The translations under genes were made by a program, and so were the position numbers. Positions 1 through 8,059 of a stretch of DNA of 64,000 nucleotides are shown here, in pieces. How positions within the stretch are numbered: the first letter of the stretch is position 1; each line of letters begins with the position of its first letter. The notes beneath the pieces are model-generated. The model was given only the letters and a program-made list of their open reading frames with translations, did not search any database and was not told the origin of the DNA. The DNA lies in NCBI RefSeq assembly GCF_029224025.1, contig NZ_CP119392.1, positions 2,131,001 to 2,195,000 on the forward strand, written 5' to 3'. The DNA is from Rhodanobacter sp. AS-Z3 (GTDB lineage Bacteria > Pseudomonadota > Gammaproteobacteria > Xanthomonadales > Rhodanobacteraceae).

Positions 1-2
1 AA

Positions 3-53
3 GCTGTCTGGCAACCCTTGTTGTATCGCTACGGACGTACGCTCAATCCATGA
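3..53 (+). CDS. 3' end of an unidentified gene (partial)
   Basis: The third frame is open from the window edge and reads AVWQPLLYRYGRTLNP before a TGA. That TGA shares ATGA with the start codon of the next gene, the usual sign of translational coupling. Only about 16 residues are visible, so no family can be named, and a chance open frame of this length is possible. Confidence 0.3.
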   Translation, partial: AVWQPLLYRYGRTLNP

Positions 54-808
54 ACTGGCATCTGAAATTTCTCGGCGTCGGCGCGGCGCATGCGGTCGAA
101 CTCGGCTCCTCGGCGGTGGTCCTTGAGCGCGATGGTACGCCGATCCTGCTGGTCGATTGCGGTCCGGACACGCTTGATCGTTACATGGCCGCTTATGGCG
201 CATTGCCGCCTGCGTTGTTCATCACCCACACCCACATGGATCACGTAGCCGGCCTGGAGCGACTGTTCTTCAAGTGCTGGTTCGACGAGCGCCTGCGCGG
301 CACCACGCGCGTCTTCATCCATGCCGGCTTGATGCCATGGCTGCAGGCACGCGTGGCCGATTACCCTGGTGTTTTGGCCGAAGGTGGGGTGAATTTCTGG
401 GAGGCGTTCCGATTGGTGCCGTGCACGCGCGGCTTCTGGCTTGATAGCCTTTGGTTCGATGTATTTGCTACGCGCCACCACGTGCCGGGAACCTCATATG
501 GACTCGCTCTGGACGGCAGCTTTGCCTATACCGGCGACACCCGGCCGATCCCTGAAGTGCTGGCGCGCCACGCCGATGGCGCGACGTTGATTGCCCACGA
601 TTGCAGCTTGATCGGCAACCCCTCGCACACCGGCATTGATGATATTGATCGCGAGTACCCCGAGTCGCTGCGCCAGCAGATGATCCTCTACCACTATGGC
701 AGTGCTGCCGATGGTGCGGCGCTGGCCGCGCGTGGTTATCGCGTGGCCGATCCCGGCGGGCGCATCGCGCTGGCGCTACCTACGTTACCCCGCGCCGACG
801 CCGGCTGA
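50..808 (+). CDS. MBL-fold metallo-hydrolase
   Basis: A 252-residue metallo-beta-lactamase-fold protein. The metal motif THTHMDH is at residues 59-65 (His60, His62, Asp64, His65). Further likely ligands are His143/144, Asp163 in YTGDT, and His183 in IAHD, so a two-metal hydrolase centre looks complete. The N-terminus KFLGVGAAHAVELGSSA resembles the opening strand of the RNase Z/phosphodiesterase-like branch of the superfamily. There is no signal peptide, so it should be cytoplasmic. The ATG overlaps the stop of the preceding frame (ATGA) and lacks a Shine-Dalgarno, which fits coupling. The frame is also open upstream to the window edge, so a longer protein cannot be excluded. Substrate unknown. 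Confidence 0.8.
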   Translation: MNWHLKFLGVGAAHAVELGSSAVVLERDGTPILLVDCGPDTLDRYMAAYGALPPALFITHTHMDHVAGLERLFFKCWFDERLRGTTRVFIHAGLMPWLQARVADYPGVLAEGGVNFWEAFRLVPCTRGFWLDSLWFDVFATRHHVPGTSYGLALDGSFAYTGDTRPIPEVLARHADGATLIAHDCSLIGNPSHTGIDDIDREYPESLRQQMILYHYGSAADGAALAARGYRVADPGGRIALALPTLPRADAG

Positions 809-822
809 ATTGACGTCGTCGC

Positions 823-851
823 TTGCCTGTATCCGGGCCTGCAGCTATCCT
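823..851 (+). promoter_or_regulatory. putative promoter for the tRNA-Ser locus
   Basis: TTGCCT (823-828) and TATCCT (846-851) are separated by exactly 17 bp, about 50 bp before the broken tRNA-Ser copy. I see no comparably good promoter between the broken and the intact tRNA, so both may be transcribed from here. Assigned by eye. Confidence 0.45.
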
Positions 852-903
852 TCCGCTTCTTTGTCGGACAATGAATGCCCGGCGAAGGCGGTTTCACCCA
901 TGC

Positions 904-975
904 GGAGAGGTGTCCGAGTGGTTGATCCGGGATGGTCTGGAGTTGTGTATAGGGTTAAACCTATCGCGGGTTCGA
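904..975 (+). pseudogene. degenerate tRNA-Ser copy
   Basis: This stretch repeats the intact tRNA-Ser 190 bp downstream in register, with no gaps. The 5' acceptor strand, D arm, variable arm and first half of the T arm (up to GGGTTCGA) are kept. The anticodon arm carries about a dozen substitutions that destroy the stem and the GGA anticodon. Identity stops inside the T loop at 975, so the second half of the T arm and the 3' acceptor strand with CCA are absent. It cannot fold as a functional tRNA. It is probably the remnant of a tandem duplication or of a recombination event at the tRNA. Confidence 0.8.
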
Positions 976-998
976 CAAATTCGTCAGGAACGAATTTG
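976..998 (+). other. perfect hairpin replacing the tRNA 3' half
   Basis: CAAATTCGT (976-984), loop CAGGA (985-989), ACGAATTTG (990-998): nine perfect base pairs. It starts exactly where similarity to tRNA-Ser ends. No T-run follows, so it is not a standard intrinsic terminator. It could cap a short RNA derived from the pseudogene. Confidence 0.6.
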
Positions 999-1093
999 GA
1001 CAGCCGCCAGGCTGGCCCCGAACGTCAGTGAGGGGTGAGGCTCAGGATGAGCCGAACAATCCCGCGTGGTGGTCGCGCTGCAAAAAGTCATGC

Positions 1094-1183
1094 GGAGAGG
1101 TGTCCGAGTGGTTGAAGGAGCACGCCTGGAAAGTGTGTATAGGGTTAAACCTATCGCGGGTTCGAATCCCGCTCTCTCCGCCA
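1094..1183 (+). tRNA. tRNA-Ser (anticodon GGA)
   Basis: A complete class II tRNA of 90 nt with encoded CCA. Acceptor strands GGAGAGG (1094-1100) and TCTCTCC (1173-1179) pair with one G-U; discriminator G1180; CCA 1181-1183. The anticodon stem CACGC/GTGTG encloses loop CTGGAAA, giving anticodon GGA for UCC/UCU codons. A long variable arm (TATAGGGTTAAACCTATC) and T arm GCGGG-TTCGAAT-CCCGC are clear. The upstream copy is broken, so this is the functional gene of the pair. Confidence 0.97.
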
Positions 1184-1257
1184 GTTTCCAAGCAAGTGCG
1201 ACAGCTTCACAGCTGGCGCAGCAGTAGAAAAACCAAGCGTTATCGCTTGACGTCCAT

Positions 1258-1367
1258 GGTGGCCCCGTCGGTCCCCCCGCGACGATAGTTCGTAAACTCC
1301 GCCAGGTCCGGAAGGAAGCAACGGTAGCGAATGATTCGGGTGCCGGGGTGTGGCTGGCGGGGCTGCC
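1258..1367 (+). ncRNA. ffs: 4.5S signal recognition particle RNA
   Basis: The conserved SRP domain IV apex is plain: CCAGGTCCGGAAGGAAGCA followed by ACGGTA and, further on, GGGTGCCGGGGTGTGGCTGG. The outer ends GGTGGCCCCG (1258-1267) and CGGGGCTGCC (1358-1367) pair along their length with two G-U wobbles, which sets the limits at about 110 nt, the size of the small bacterial form. The RNA binds Ffh and targets nascent membrane proteins to FtsY. It lies directly upstream of dnaX. The exact processed ends are estimated. Confidence 0.93.
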
Positions 1368-1389
1368 GCCATTTCAGGGGTACGGTTTA

Positions 1390-1418
1390 CTGACTTGGCC
1401 GCCCCGACTTGGCACAAT
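1390..1418 (+). promoter_or_regulatory. possible dnaX promoter
   Basis: CTGACT (1390-1395), 17 bp, CACAAT (1413-1418), placing transcription start about 20 nt before the dnaX ATG. Both boxes are imperfect. Confidence 0.35.
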
Positions 1419-1444
1419 CGGTCTTTGCCCCCACGTTGGTAGCC

Positions 1445-3136
1445 ATGTCCTATCAAGTACTCGCCCGCAAATGGCGTCCGCGCAAGTTCGCCGAGCTGGT
1501 CGGGCAGGAGCACGTGGTTCGCGCGCTGACCAACGCGCTGGATACCGGCCGCATGCATCACGCCTACCTGTTCACCGGCACCCGTGGCGTCGGCAAGACC
1601 ACGATTGCGCGCATCTTTGCCAAGTCGTTGAACTGCGAGCGCGGTCAGTCGGCCGATCCCTGCGGTGAATGTTCGGTGTGCGTCGCGGTGGACGAAGGTC
1701 GTTTCGTCGACCTGCTGGAAATCGACGCGGCCAGCAATACCGGCGTGGATGATGTGCGTGAAGTGATCGAAAACGCGCAGTACGCGCCGTCGCGTGGCCG
1801 CTTCAAGGTGTACCTGGTCGACGAAGTGCACATGCTGTCGAAGAACGCGTTCAACGCGTTGTTGAAGACGCTGGAAGAACCGCCGCCGCACGTGAAATTC
1901 CTGCTCGCCACCACCGACCCGCAGAAGCTGCCGGTGACGGTGCTCTCGCGTTGCCTGAAGTTCAATCTCAAGCGGTTGTTACCGGAGCAGATTTCCGGCC
2001 AGATGCGGCACATTCTGGCTGCAGAAAACATCAGCTACGAAGACAGTGCGATTGGCGAGCTGGCACGCGCGGCCGACGGCTCGCTGCGTGACGGCCTGTC
2101 GCTGCTGGATCAGGCAATTGCCTACGGTGGTGGCGCGCTGCATGCGGACGACGTACGCACCATGCTGGGCAGCGTGGCGCGTGGCCAGGTGCTTGGCGTG
2201 CTCGATGCGCTGGCCGCTGGCGATGGTGAACGGCTGCTGGTCGAGTGCCGGCAGATCGCTTCGTATTCCCCGGATTTCGGCGGCGTGCTGGACGATATCG
2301 CCAGCGTGCTGCATCGCCTGCAGTTGATCCAGTTGATCCCCGGCTATCGCCCCGACGAGGAAAGCGAGGACGACGGTGCGTTGTCGTCGCTGGCAGAGCG
2401 GATCAGCCCGGAAGATGTACAGCTGTATTACCAGATCGCCACCTCGGGTCGTCGCGATATTGCGTTGGCGCCGGATGCGCGCACAGGCTTCGAAATGGCG
2501 TTGCTGCGCATGCTGGCGTTCCGTCCCGGCGATAGTGCGCCCGCAGCGCGAGCCGAGCGGCCACCGGTGCGCGACCAAGCTGTCGCGCACCGACCGGCCG
2601 CGGCTGCTCCAAATCGGCAGGCGCCCGCATCGCCGCCACGTATGGCGGAAGCTCCGGCTCCACGTGCGGCATCCGCGCCAGCCCCTGCGCCCGCGCCAGC
2701 GGCCACTGCGCCGGTAGCACGTGATGCCAATGGCCTGCCGGACTGGGACGCGCTGATCGAGCGCGCCGGCCTGCGTGGCCCGTTCAGCGTGCTGGCGCAG
2801 AACGCGATCTTGCGCGAGCGCGATGGGCAGACTCTGGTGCTCGCTTTGCAGCCGGCGCATATGAGCATGGCCGTCGAACCGATGGTCAGCCAGATGGAAG
2901 AGCGCATCGGCAATGCGCTGGGCGAACGCATCAAGCTGCGATTCGTCAGTCAGGCTCAATCCGCCGGCGTGCAGACACCGGCCGCACGAGCCGCGCAGGT
3001 GCGCGACAACGCGCAGGCGGCTGCCGAGCAGTCCATCGAAGACGATCCACTGGTGCAGTCACTGAAGCGCGACTTCGGCGCGCGCGTGGTGCCGCAATCC
3101 ATCAAACCTTTTGACAACGAATCCGGAGCAACGTGA
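1445..3136 (+). CDS. dnaX: DNA polymerase III subunit tau/gamma
   Basis: Clamp-loader ATPase of the replicative polymerase, 563 aa, shorter than the E. coli protein. The frame opens upstream, but the family N-terminus is MSYQVLARKWRPRKF, so ATG 1445 is chosen. Walker A GTRGVGKT is at residues 45-52, zinc cysteines at 64, 73, 76 and 79, and Walker B with DEVH at 126-129. An Ala/Pro-rich linker (about residues 375-430) leads to the C-terminal tau region that would contact the helicase and alpha subunit. I see no A-AAA-AAG type slippery site, so separate production of gamma by frameshifting is not supported. It overlaps ybaB by one base (TGATG). Confidence 0.96.
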   Translation: MSYQVLARKWRPRKFAELVGQEHVVRALTNALDTGRMHHAYLFTGTRGVGKTTIARIFAKSLNCERGQSADPCGECSVCVAVDEGRFVDLLEIDAASNTGVDDVREVIENAQYAPSRGRFKVYLVDEVHMLSKNAFNALLKTLEEPPPHVKFLLATTDPQKLPVTVLSRCLKFNLKRLLPEQISGQMRHILAAENISYEDSAIGELARAADGSLRDGLSLLDQAIAYGGGALHADDVRTMLGSVARGQVLGVLDALAAGDGERLLVECRQIASYSPDFGGVLDDIASVLHRLQLIQLIPGYRPDEESEDDGALSSLAERISPEDVQLYYQIATSGRRDIALAPDARTGFEMALLRMLAFRPGDSAPAARAERPPVRDQAVAHRPAAAAPNRQAPASPPRMAEAPAPRAASAPAPAPAPAATAPVARDANGLPDWDALIERAGLRGPFSVLAQNAILRERDGQTLVLALQPAHMSMAVEPMVSQMEERIGNALGERIKLRFVSQAQSAGVQTPAARAAQVRDNAQAAAEQSIEDDPLVQSLKRDFGARVVPQSIKPFDNESGAT

Positions 3137-3459
3137 TGAGAGGACAAATCGGTCAGCTGATGCAGCAAGCCCAACGCATGCAGGACGACATGAAGCGCGC
3201 GCAGGAGGAGATTGCCAAGCTGGAAGTCACCGGCAGTGCGGGCGGCGGTCTGGTCAGCGTGGTGATGACCGGCGCGCATGAAGTGCGTCGTGTGCAGATC
3301 GACCGGCAGACGTTTGCCGATGATCCGGAGATGGCCGAGGACCTCGTCGCCGCCGCGATCAACGACGCGGTGAACAAGGTCGCCGAAGTCAGCAAGAACA
3401 AGCTGGGTGGCGTCACGGCAGGCATGAATCTGCCGGCCGGCTTCAAGATGCCGTTCTGA
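3136..3459 (+). CDS. ybaB: YbaB/EbfC nucleoid-associated protein
   Basis: A 107-residue small DNA-binding protein that starts at the ATG in GTGATG, sharing its A with the dnaX stop. The N-terminal helix is rich in Gln, Met and charged residues ([20 protein letters not shown]), followed by the family strand [21 protein letters not shown]. The C-terminal half contains [17 protein letters not shown], also typical of the family. Members form dimers that bind DNA with weak preference. The dnaX-ybaB-recR order is conserved across many bacteria and supports the call. Confidence 0.95.
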   Translation: MRGQIGQLMQQAQRMQDDMKRAQEEIAKLEVTGSAGGGLVSVVMTGAHEVRRVQIDRQTFADDPEMAEDLVAAAINDAVNKVAEVSKNKLGGVTAGMNLPAGFKMPF

Positions 3460-3472
3460 AGTCGCGCATCGA

Positions 3473-4072
3473 ATGAGCGGATCTCCCCTTCTTGCCGAAT
3501 TTATCGAAGCGCTGCGCTGCCTGCCTGGCGTGGGCGGCAAAAGTGCGCAGCGGATGGCCTTCCATTTGCTGGAACGCGAACGTGAGCGGGGGCTCAAGCT
3601 CGCTGCGGTGATGGAGCAGGCGATGCGGCGCATCGGTCACTGCGAGCGCTGCCGCAACTTCAGCGAAGATCCCTTGTGTGTATTGTGCGCGAGCTCCAGT
3701 CGTGACCGGCAGGTGTTGTGTGTGGTGGAGTCGCCGACCGATCTTGCTGCCATCGAACAGGCCACCGGTTTTCGCGGTCAGTACTTTGTGCTGATGGGGC
3801 GCTTGTCGCCGCTCGATGGTCTGGGGCCGGAAGAATTGGGCCTGCCACAGCTCAGCCAGCGTCTGGGTGAAGGCGAGATCGAGGAATTGATCATCGCCAC
3901 CAATCCCACCGTCGAGGGCGAAGCCACGGCACACTACCTCGCTCAGCTGGCGCGCGCCGGTGGTGTGCGGCCGACCCGGCTGGCCCATGGTGTGCCGCTG
4001 GGTGGTGAACTCGAATACGTTGATCGCAGCACGCTGGCGCATGCGTTCGGCGGTCGCCAGTTGCTGGACTGA
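3473..4072 (+). CDS. recR: recombination mediator RecR
   Basis: 199 aa, full length. RecR works with RecF and RecO to load RecA on gapped, SSB-coated DNA. The helix-hairpin-helix motif [17 protein letters not shown] (residues 17-33) is followed by a four-cysteine zinc finger (Cys57, Cys60, Cys69, Cys72). A Toprim domain begins at [10 protein letters not shown] near residue 81. It is third in the dnaX-ybaB-recR unit, 13 bp after ybaB. Confidence 0.97.
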   Translation: MSGSPLLAEFIEALRCLPGVGGKSAQRMAFHLLERERERGLKLAAVMEQAMRRIGHCERCRNFSEDPLCVLCASSSRDRQVLCVVESPTDLAAIEQATGFRGQYFVLMGRLSPLDGLGPEELGLPQLSQRLGEGEIEELIIATNPTVEGEATAHYLAQLARAGGVRPTRLAHGVPLGGELEYVDRSTLAHAFGGRQLLD

Positions 4073-4097
4073 AGTCTTGACCTGAGGGAGCCCCGAC

Positions 4098-4442
4098 ATG
4101 AGTGACACGATTTTCAGCAAGATCATCCGCCGCGAAATTCCGGCTGACATCGTCTACGAAGATCAGGATGTAATGGCGTTCCGTGACCTCAATCCGCAGG
4201 CGCCCGTGCATGTGTTGTTCATTCCGAAGAAGCCGATTGCCACGCTCAATGACGCGGCGGCTGGTGATGCCGACTTGCTTGGCAAGTTGTTGCTGGCGGC
4301 AGCGACTTACGCCAAGTCGGAGGGCTTTGCCGAGCAGGGCTATCGCACCGTGATCAACTGCAACGAAGACGGTGGCCAGACCGTGTTCCACATGCACGTG
4401 CATCTGCTGGCCGGAAGACGTTTGATCTGGCCGCCAGGCTGA
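4098..4442 (+). CDS. HIT-family purine nucleoside phosphoramidase (HinT-like)
   Basis: A 114-residue histidine-triad protein. The signature HMHVHLL is at residues 98-104 (His98, His100, His102 of the HxHxH core). N-terminal TIFSKIIRREIPADIVYED is characteristic of the HINT branch, which hydrolyses AMP-lysine and similar phosphoramidates. A Shine-Dalgarno (GAGGGAG) lies 5-12 nt upstream. It is 25 bp after recR and ends just before a bidirectional terminator, so it is probably the last gene of this unit. Confidence 0.92.
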   Translation: MSDTIFSKIIRREIPADIVYEDQDVMAFRDLNPQAPVHVLFIPKKPIATLNDAAAGDADLLGKLLLAAATYAKSEGFAEQGYRTVINCNEDGGQTVFHMHVHLLAGRRLIWPPG

Positions 4443-4462
4443 GCTCCGGCTCCGTCCAATGG

Positions 4463-4493
4463 AAAAAACGCCGGCTGCAAGCCGGCGTTTTTC
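4463..4493. terminator. bidirectional intrinsic terminator
   Basis: A-run, stem ACGCCGGC (4468-4475), loop TGCAA, stem GCCGGCGT (4481-4488), T-run. It sits between the convergent HIT gene (+) and slp (-), and the A/T flanks let it serve both strands. Confidence 0.9.
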
Positions 4494-4505
4494 TTTTACG
4501 AACGA

Positions 4506-5096
4506 TCAGGGCTTGGACGGTGGCGGCGGTGGCGGAGCCGGGCGCACCACGATCACCTGACGCGGATAGAAACCGCCATAGGGATAGCCACCCCAATACG
4601 GACCAAAGCCCGCACCCCAGAACGGGTCGTAGAAGCCCGGAGGATAATTCGTTACCACCGGTCGCTTCGGCCACAGGTAAACCACGTCGGCTTCCACTCG
4701 CGGATAGGCGTAATCAAAATCGCCGACCTTCTGTGAGACCGTGCCATGCAAGGTGCCGGTGACGGTCAGTTCGCGCCCGCGGACGAAAACTTCCGGATCA
4801 TAGAAACCGCTGCGGCAGGCAACGAAACGCCCGAGGTTCTCGCCGGTATTGCCGGTCTTCGGGCGCGCCTGACTGTCCAGCGGGCGTGACAGCAGATAGA
4901 AGCAGGTCTGCTGCTGACCCGGTTCGGTCTTGATGATCTCGCCGCCCCAACGGACGTGCGTTCCGCCAGCGCCGCCCTGTTGCGCACTGGCGGTGGAGAC
5001 GTCGGTATAAGTGCCTTCCAGCGGTTTCGGAATCGTTGCGCAACCGGCCAGCAGGGCGAGGGCCGCGGTGAGTGTCAGTGGGCGGTACAGGGACAT
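4506..5096 (-). CDS. Slp-family outer-membrane lipoprotein
   Basis: About 196 aa. The start chosen is the ATG at 5096, which has GGAG 7 nt upstream and gives a signal peptide MSLYRPLTLTAALALLAGC with lipobox LAGC and lipidated Cys19. The following region (GGTHVRWGGEIIKTEP... ENLGRFVACRSGFYDP) matches the Slp (starvation-inducible lipoprotein) family. The C-terminus is rich in Gly, Tyr and Pro and ends in a run of seven prolines. It is the last gene of the minus-strand operon, 48 bp after the transglutaminase gene. Role unknown; envelope stress or starvation is known for the family. Confidence 0.8.
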   Translation of the reverse strand: MSLYRPLTLTAALALLAGCATIPKPLEGTYTDVSTASAQQGGAGGTHVRWGGEIIKTEPGQQQTCFYLLSRPLDSQARPKTGNTGENLGRFVACRSGFYDPEVFVRGRELTVTGTLHGTVSQKVGDFDYAYPRVEADVVYLWPKRPVVTNYPPGFYDPFWGAGFGPYWGGYPYGGFYPRQVIVVRPAPPPPPPSKP

Positions 5097-5144
5097 GGGG
5101 ATTTCTCCATACATGAGCAACGGTGGATGCCGTTGAGTCGACTT

Positions 5145-7109
5145 CTATTTGACCACAGAGGTGATGCGGAAATTCCGTACGGCGCGAGCGAAGCTGTGCA
5201 GTGGTTCAGTTGGCGGTTCGATATAGGCATAGCGCAGCTCAAGATACTGCGTCATCAGGTCCGTGATTTCTTCGCGCTGAGCCGGTAGCCCGCGGGCTGC
5301 GCGGAGCAGATAGTGCTGTGGGCCTTCGCCAGTGCGGCGCACGATACCTTTGCGTGCCAGCTTGCGCTCCAGTTCGCGCAGTGCGTCGCGGAGCGGGTCG
5401 CGCGGTTGCCGGCGCAGCAAGGCCCAGGCCAGTCCCAGCGCGATGAACAGCATGCTGCTGATGGCGAGTAGCCAGCCCAGCGTTGCCGTGTCGGTATCGC
5501 GAATGCCGAAGGGTGTCAGCAGACTGCGCTGACGCAAGGCGTCAAACCCGATAACGCCTTGATCCCACCAACGGTTGACAATGTCCCAGTGATTGCGAAA
5601 TCCCTGCAACCAGTCAGTGTGATACCAGCCCAACTGGTCGCCGGCGGCGGCTGCCGCACCTAGCGATACCCGCTCCGGACGAACGGCTGCGGTGGGGTCA
5701 ACGCGTACCCAGCCGCGTCCGGCCAGCCACACTTCGCTCCAGGCGTGGGCATCGGAGTTGCGCACCAGCAGGTAATTACCGAACTTGTTCCAGTAACCGC
5801 CCTGATAGCCGGTGACCACGCGCGCGGGGATGCCTGCGGCGCGCATCAACACGGTGAACGCAGAGGCATAGTGTTCGCAGAATCCTTCGCGGGTGTCGAA
5901 CAGAAAGTCGTCTGTGGCATTGCGACCCAGCGGTGCTGGATTCAGCGTGTAGCGAAAGCCGCCGTCGTGAAACAGGGCGAGTCCGGCACGCACGATCGCG
6001 GCATCGTCAGCGCCGTTTTGCTGACGCCACTTTTGGCCGAGTGCCAGTGTTCGTGGATTGAATCCGTCGGGCAACAACAGCCAGCGGCGCCGATGCGTGC
6101 CAAGTTCGGGCTCCAGTCGGTACTGCGTAGCCGAACTCAGGCTGTAGGAGAGCGTGTCGTTGACCGGCTTTTCCGCCATCAGCACGCGGTCGGCGCGCAG
6201 GTGTGCTCCCTCGGGCGCATCGATCGGCACATCGAGTGTCGGCAGCACGTTCTGGTGGGTGGCGAGCAGACTGACGTGGTAATGCGCGGCGCCGGTGACT
6301 TCCAGCGTTGCGGGCGCCAATCCGAGGCGATCGCTAAACTTCCAGGTGAAACCGTCGTAACCGTTCATCACGTAGGCACGGAAGTAGCGCTGGCTGCGGT
6401 CGGGCGGCGTGCCATCGAAGCTGATGCGCATGGCGGGGCTGTCATCCAGCAACAGCTCGGAGAACGCACCCGGTGACATGCTGTCGGCGAGTCCGGTGAT
6501 GGCCTGGTTGGGTGTTGGTGCACCCCATAGCGGCGAATCGAGACGGGGCACCAGCAGAAAGGCCAGCAGTGCCAGTGGCAAAGCGGCGGTGGTCAATGCC
6601 AGGCCCGGCAGTAGTGAGCGGGGCAGGCTGTGGCTTGTCTGTGCGGGTTCGAGTGCCCGCAAGGTGGCCAATGCCGGCAGCAGGCCCAGCGCGACGATGA
6701 AGGTGATCACCATGCCTTGGTCGAACAATAACGCGGCCATCAACGCGAAACAGGCGAAGCTGATGCCCACGCGGGCGTCGCGGATGGTTTCGGTCTCCAG
6801 CAGTTTCAGCACCAGCAGGCCGACGGCGAGCGCCGTACCCGGTTCGCGTCCGAAAATATTGCCGTATTGCAGGATCACCGCGAGGGTCAGCAAGACCAGC
6901 ATCGGCAGCTTCAGCCAGCGCGGCACGCGGCCGGTCCGGCGCCGTCGCTGCCACCAGCGCCAGCCAAGTACCAGGCCCAGCGTGGCGACCAGCCACCATG
7001 GCATGTGCGAGGCGTGCAGGCCGAGCACCACGGCCAGGGTCAGGCTGAGCAGATCGAAGGCGCGGGTATCGATGGGCCGTTCGGATCGGGCCGTGCGCAG
7101 CCAGCTCAT
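5145..7109 (-). CDS. tgpA: TgpA-family transmembrane transglutaminase-like protein
   Basis: 654 aa from the ATG at 7109, which overlaps the DUF58 stop by ATGA; the frame is open further upstream but that part is not family-like. About six membrane helices occupy the first 200 residues, then a periplasmic transglutaminase/protease-like core. The core has REGFCEHYASAF (catalytic Cys411), SDAHAWSEVW (His) and VRVDPT (Asp). A final helix (LGWLLAISSMLFIALGLAW) precedes a cytoplasmic DUF4129-like tail. TgpA was described in Pseudomonas as essential for viability. The MoxR-DUF58-TgpA set is a widespread cluster. Substrate unknown. Confidence 0.9.
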   Translation of the reverse strand: MSWLRTARSERPIDTRAFDLLSLTLAVVLGLHASHMPWWLVATLGLVLGWRWWQRRRRTGRVPRWLKLPMLVLLTLAVILQYGNIFGREPGTALAVGLLVLKLLETETIRDARVGISFACFALMAALLFDQGMVITFIVALGLLPALATLRALEPAQTSHSLPRSLLPGLALTTAALPLALLAFLLVPRLDSPLWGAPTPNQAITGLADSMSPGAFSELLLDDSPAMRISFDGTPPDRSQRYFRAYVMNGYDGFTWKFSDRLGLAPATLEVTGAAHYHVSLLATHQNVLPTLDVPIDAPEGAHLRADRVLMAEKPVNDTLSYSLSSATQYRLEPELGTHRRRWLLLPDGFNPRTLALGQKWRQQNGADDAAIVRAGLALFHDGGFRYTLNPAPLGRNATDDFLFDTREGFCEHYASAFTVLMRAAGIPARVVTGYQGGYWNKFGNYLLVRNSDAHAWSEVWLAGRGWVRVDPTAAVRPERVSLGAAAAAGDQLGWYHTDWLQGFRNHWDIVNRWWDQGVIGFDALRQRSLLTPFGIRDTDTATLGWLLAISSMLFIALGLAWALLRRQPRDPLRDALRELERKLARKGIVRRTGEGPQHYLLRAARGLPAQREEITDLMTQYLELRYAYIEPPTEPLHSFARAVRNFRITSVVK

Positions 7110-8059
7110 GGCAGTTGGGCCAGCGCATTCATGCAGCGCGCGTAATGCAGCGGACCGCTGCTGCTGTCGATCTCGTTGTCGGGCAGCCACAGGCTGTAGC
7201 TGCAACGCTGTGTCTCGGCCTCGTTCAGCCAGCGCGCCAGGCGCGCAATGCGTGCTTCGTTCTCCATGCCGTGCAGCTGACGCCAGTCGAGTTGCCACTG
7301 TGGGCGACTGTGCGGTTGTTCGAATTCCTTGACCAGCAGGTTCTCGTGTCGGGCACTCCTTTTCCATGCGATGTGGCGGCGCGGATCGCCGACCCGATAG
7401 TCGCGCAACGCGGCCAGCTCATCACCGCGTTGCAACTGCATCTGCCGGGCATCATCGGCCGGCGCACGGGGTGCCGGCCCGGCGCCTTCGGCACGTGGCC
7501 AGACCAGCACCGATTGCTCGGGATGCAGCCAGCTCCATGCGCGGAACATGCCTAGCGGCCAGCAGGTCCATACACGCACGCGCGGCAAGCTCTGCCAGCC
7601 ACGTATTTCCGTGGGCAGAGAAAGTTGCGCATTGGCACTGCTGCGTCCATCAAGCGTGAAAGCCAGCGTGGTTTCACCCAGATCCACGCGGATGGCCTCG
7701 CGGGGGCGCGAGGAATCAAACGCGAGCGTGAGCGTGAGCGGGTCGCCGGCCACGGCCTGGCCGGCGCGAATATGCGCAAGGCGCAGGCTGTCCAGGTTGC
7801 GGAATGCCACCAGCATGCTTGCGGCACTGGCAGCGCCGAGCAGGCAGGTCAGCAACAAGGCCGCGTTGTTGTTGTAGTTCAGCGCGCCCGTCAGCATCAC
7901 CAGCAGCAGTATGGAAAAGCCCAGCCCAAAGCCGGTCGGCACGATGTAGATGCGGCGCCGGTGCAAGGTGATCGGCAGGCTTTCCGGGCGACGATAACGG
8001 GTCAGCGCGGGCAGCCGGCCCTCGGCCCATCGTTGCAGCGGTTGCAGCAGGCCGCGCAT
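7106..8059 (-). CDS. DUF58 domain-containing membrane protein
   Basis: 317 aa from the ATG at 8059 (MRGLLQPLQRW), which shares one base with the MoxR stop (TGATG). The frame continues upstream without family similarity. Two adjacent membrane helices (about residues 40-80, FGLGFSILLLVMLTGALNY) precede a soluble part. The DUF58 signature is visible as REYxxGDxxRxIxWK-like LRDYRVGDPRRHIAWKRSA. In MoxR clusters DUF58 proteins are thought to be clients or scaffolds of the AAA ATPase. Flanked by both partners here. Confidence 0.9.
   Translation of the reverse strand: MRGLLQPLQRWAEGRLPALTRYRRPESLPITLHRRRIYIVPTGFGLGFSILLLVMLTGALNYNNNAALLLTCLLGAASAASMLVAFRNLDSLRLAHIRAGQAVAGDPLTLTLAFDSSRPREAIRVDLGETTLAFTLDGRSSANAQLSLPTEIRGWQSLPRVRVWTCWPLGMFRAWSWLHPEQSVLVWPRAEGAGPAPRAPADDARQMQLQRGDELAALRDYRVGDPRRHIAWKRSARHENLLVKEFEQPHSRPQWQLDWRQLHGMENEARIARLARWLNEAETQRCSYSLWLPDNEIDSSSGPLHYARCMNALAQLP

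Noticed and set aside
1445-3136. Programmed frameshift in dnaX to make gamma
   Set aside because: I looked for an A-AAA-AAG type slippery run with a following stem-loop and found none; only full-length tau is supported.
7110-7367. N-terminal extension of the TgpA gene up to 7367
   Set aside because: The extra residues overlap DUF58 coding sequence, are not membrane-like or family-like, and the ATG at 7109 has an ATGA overlap with DUF58.
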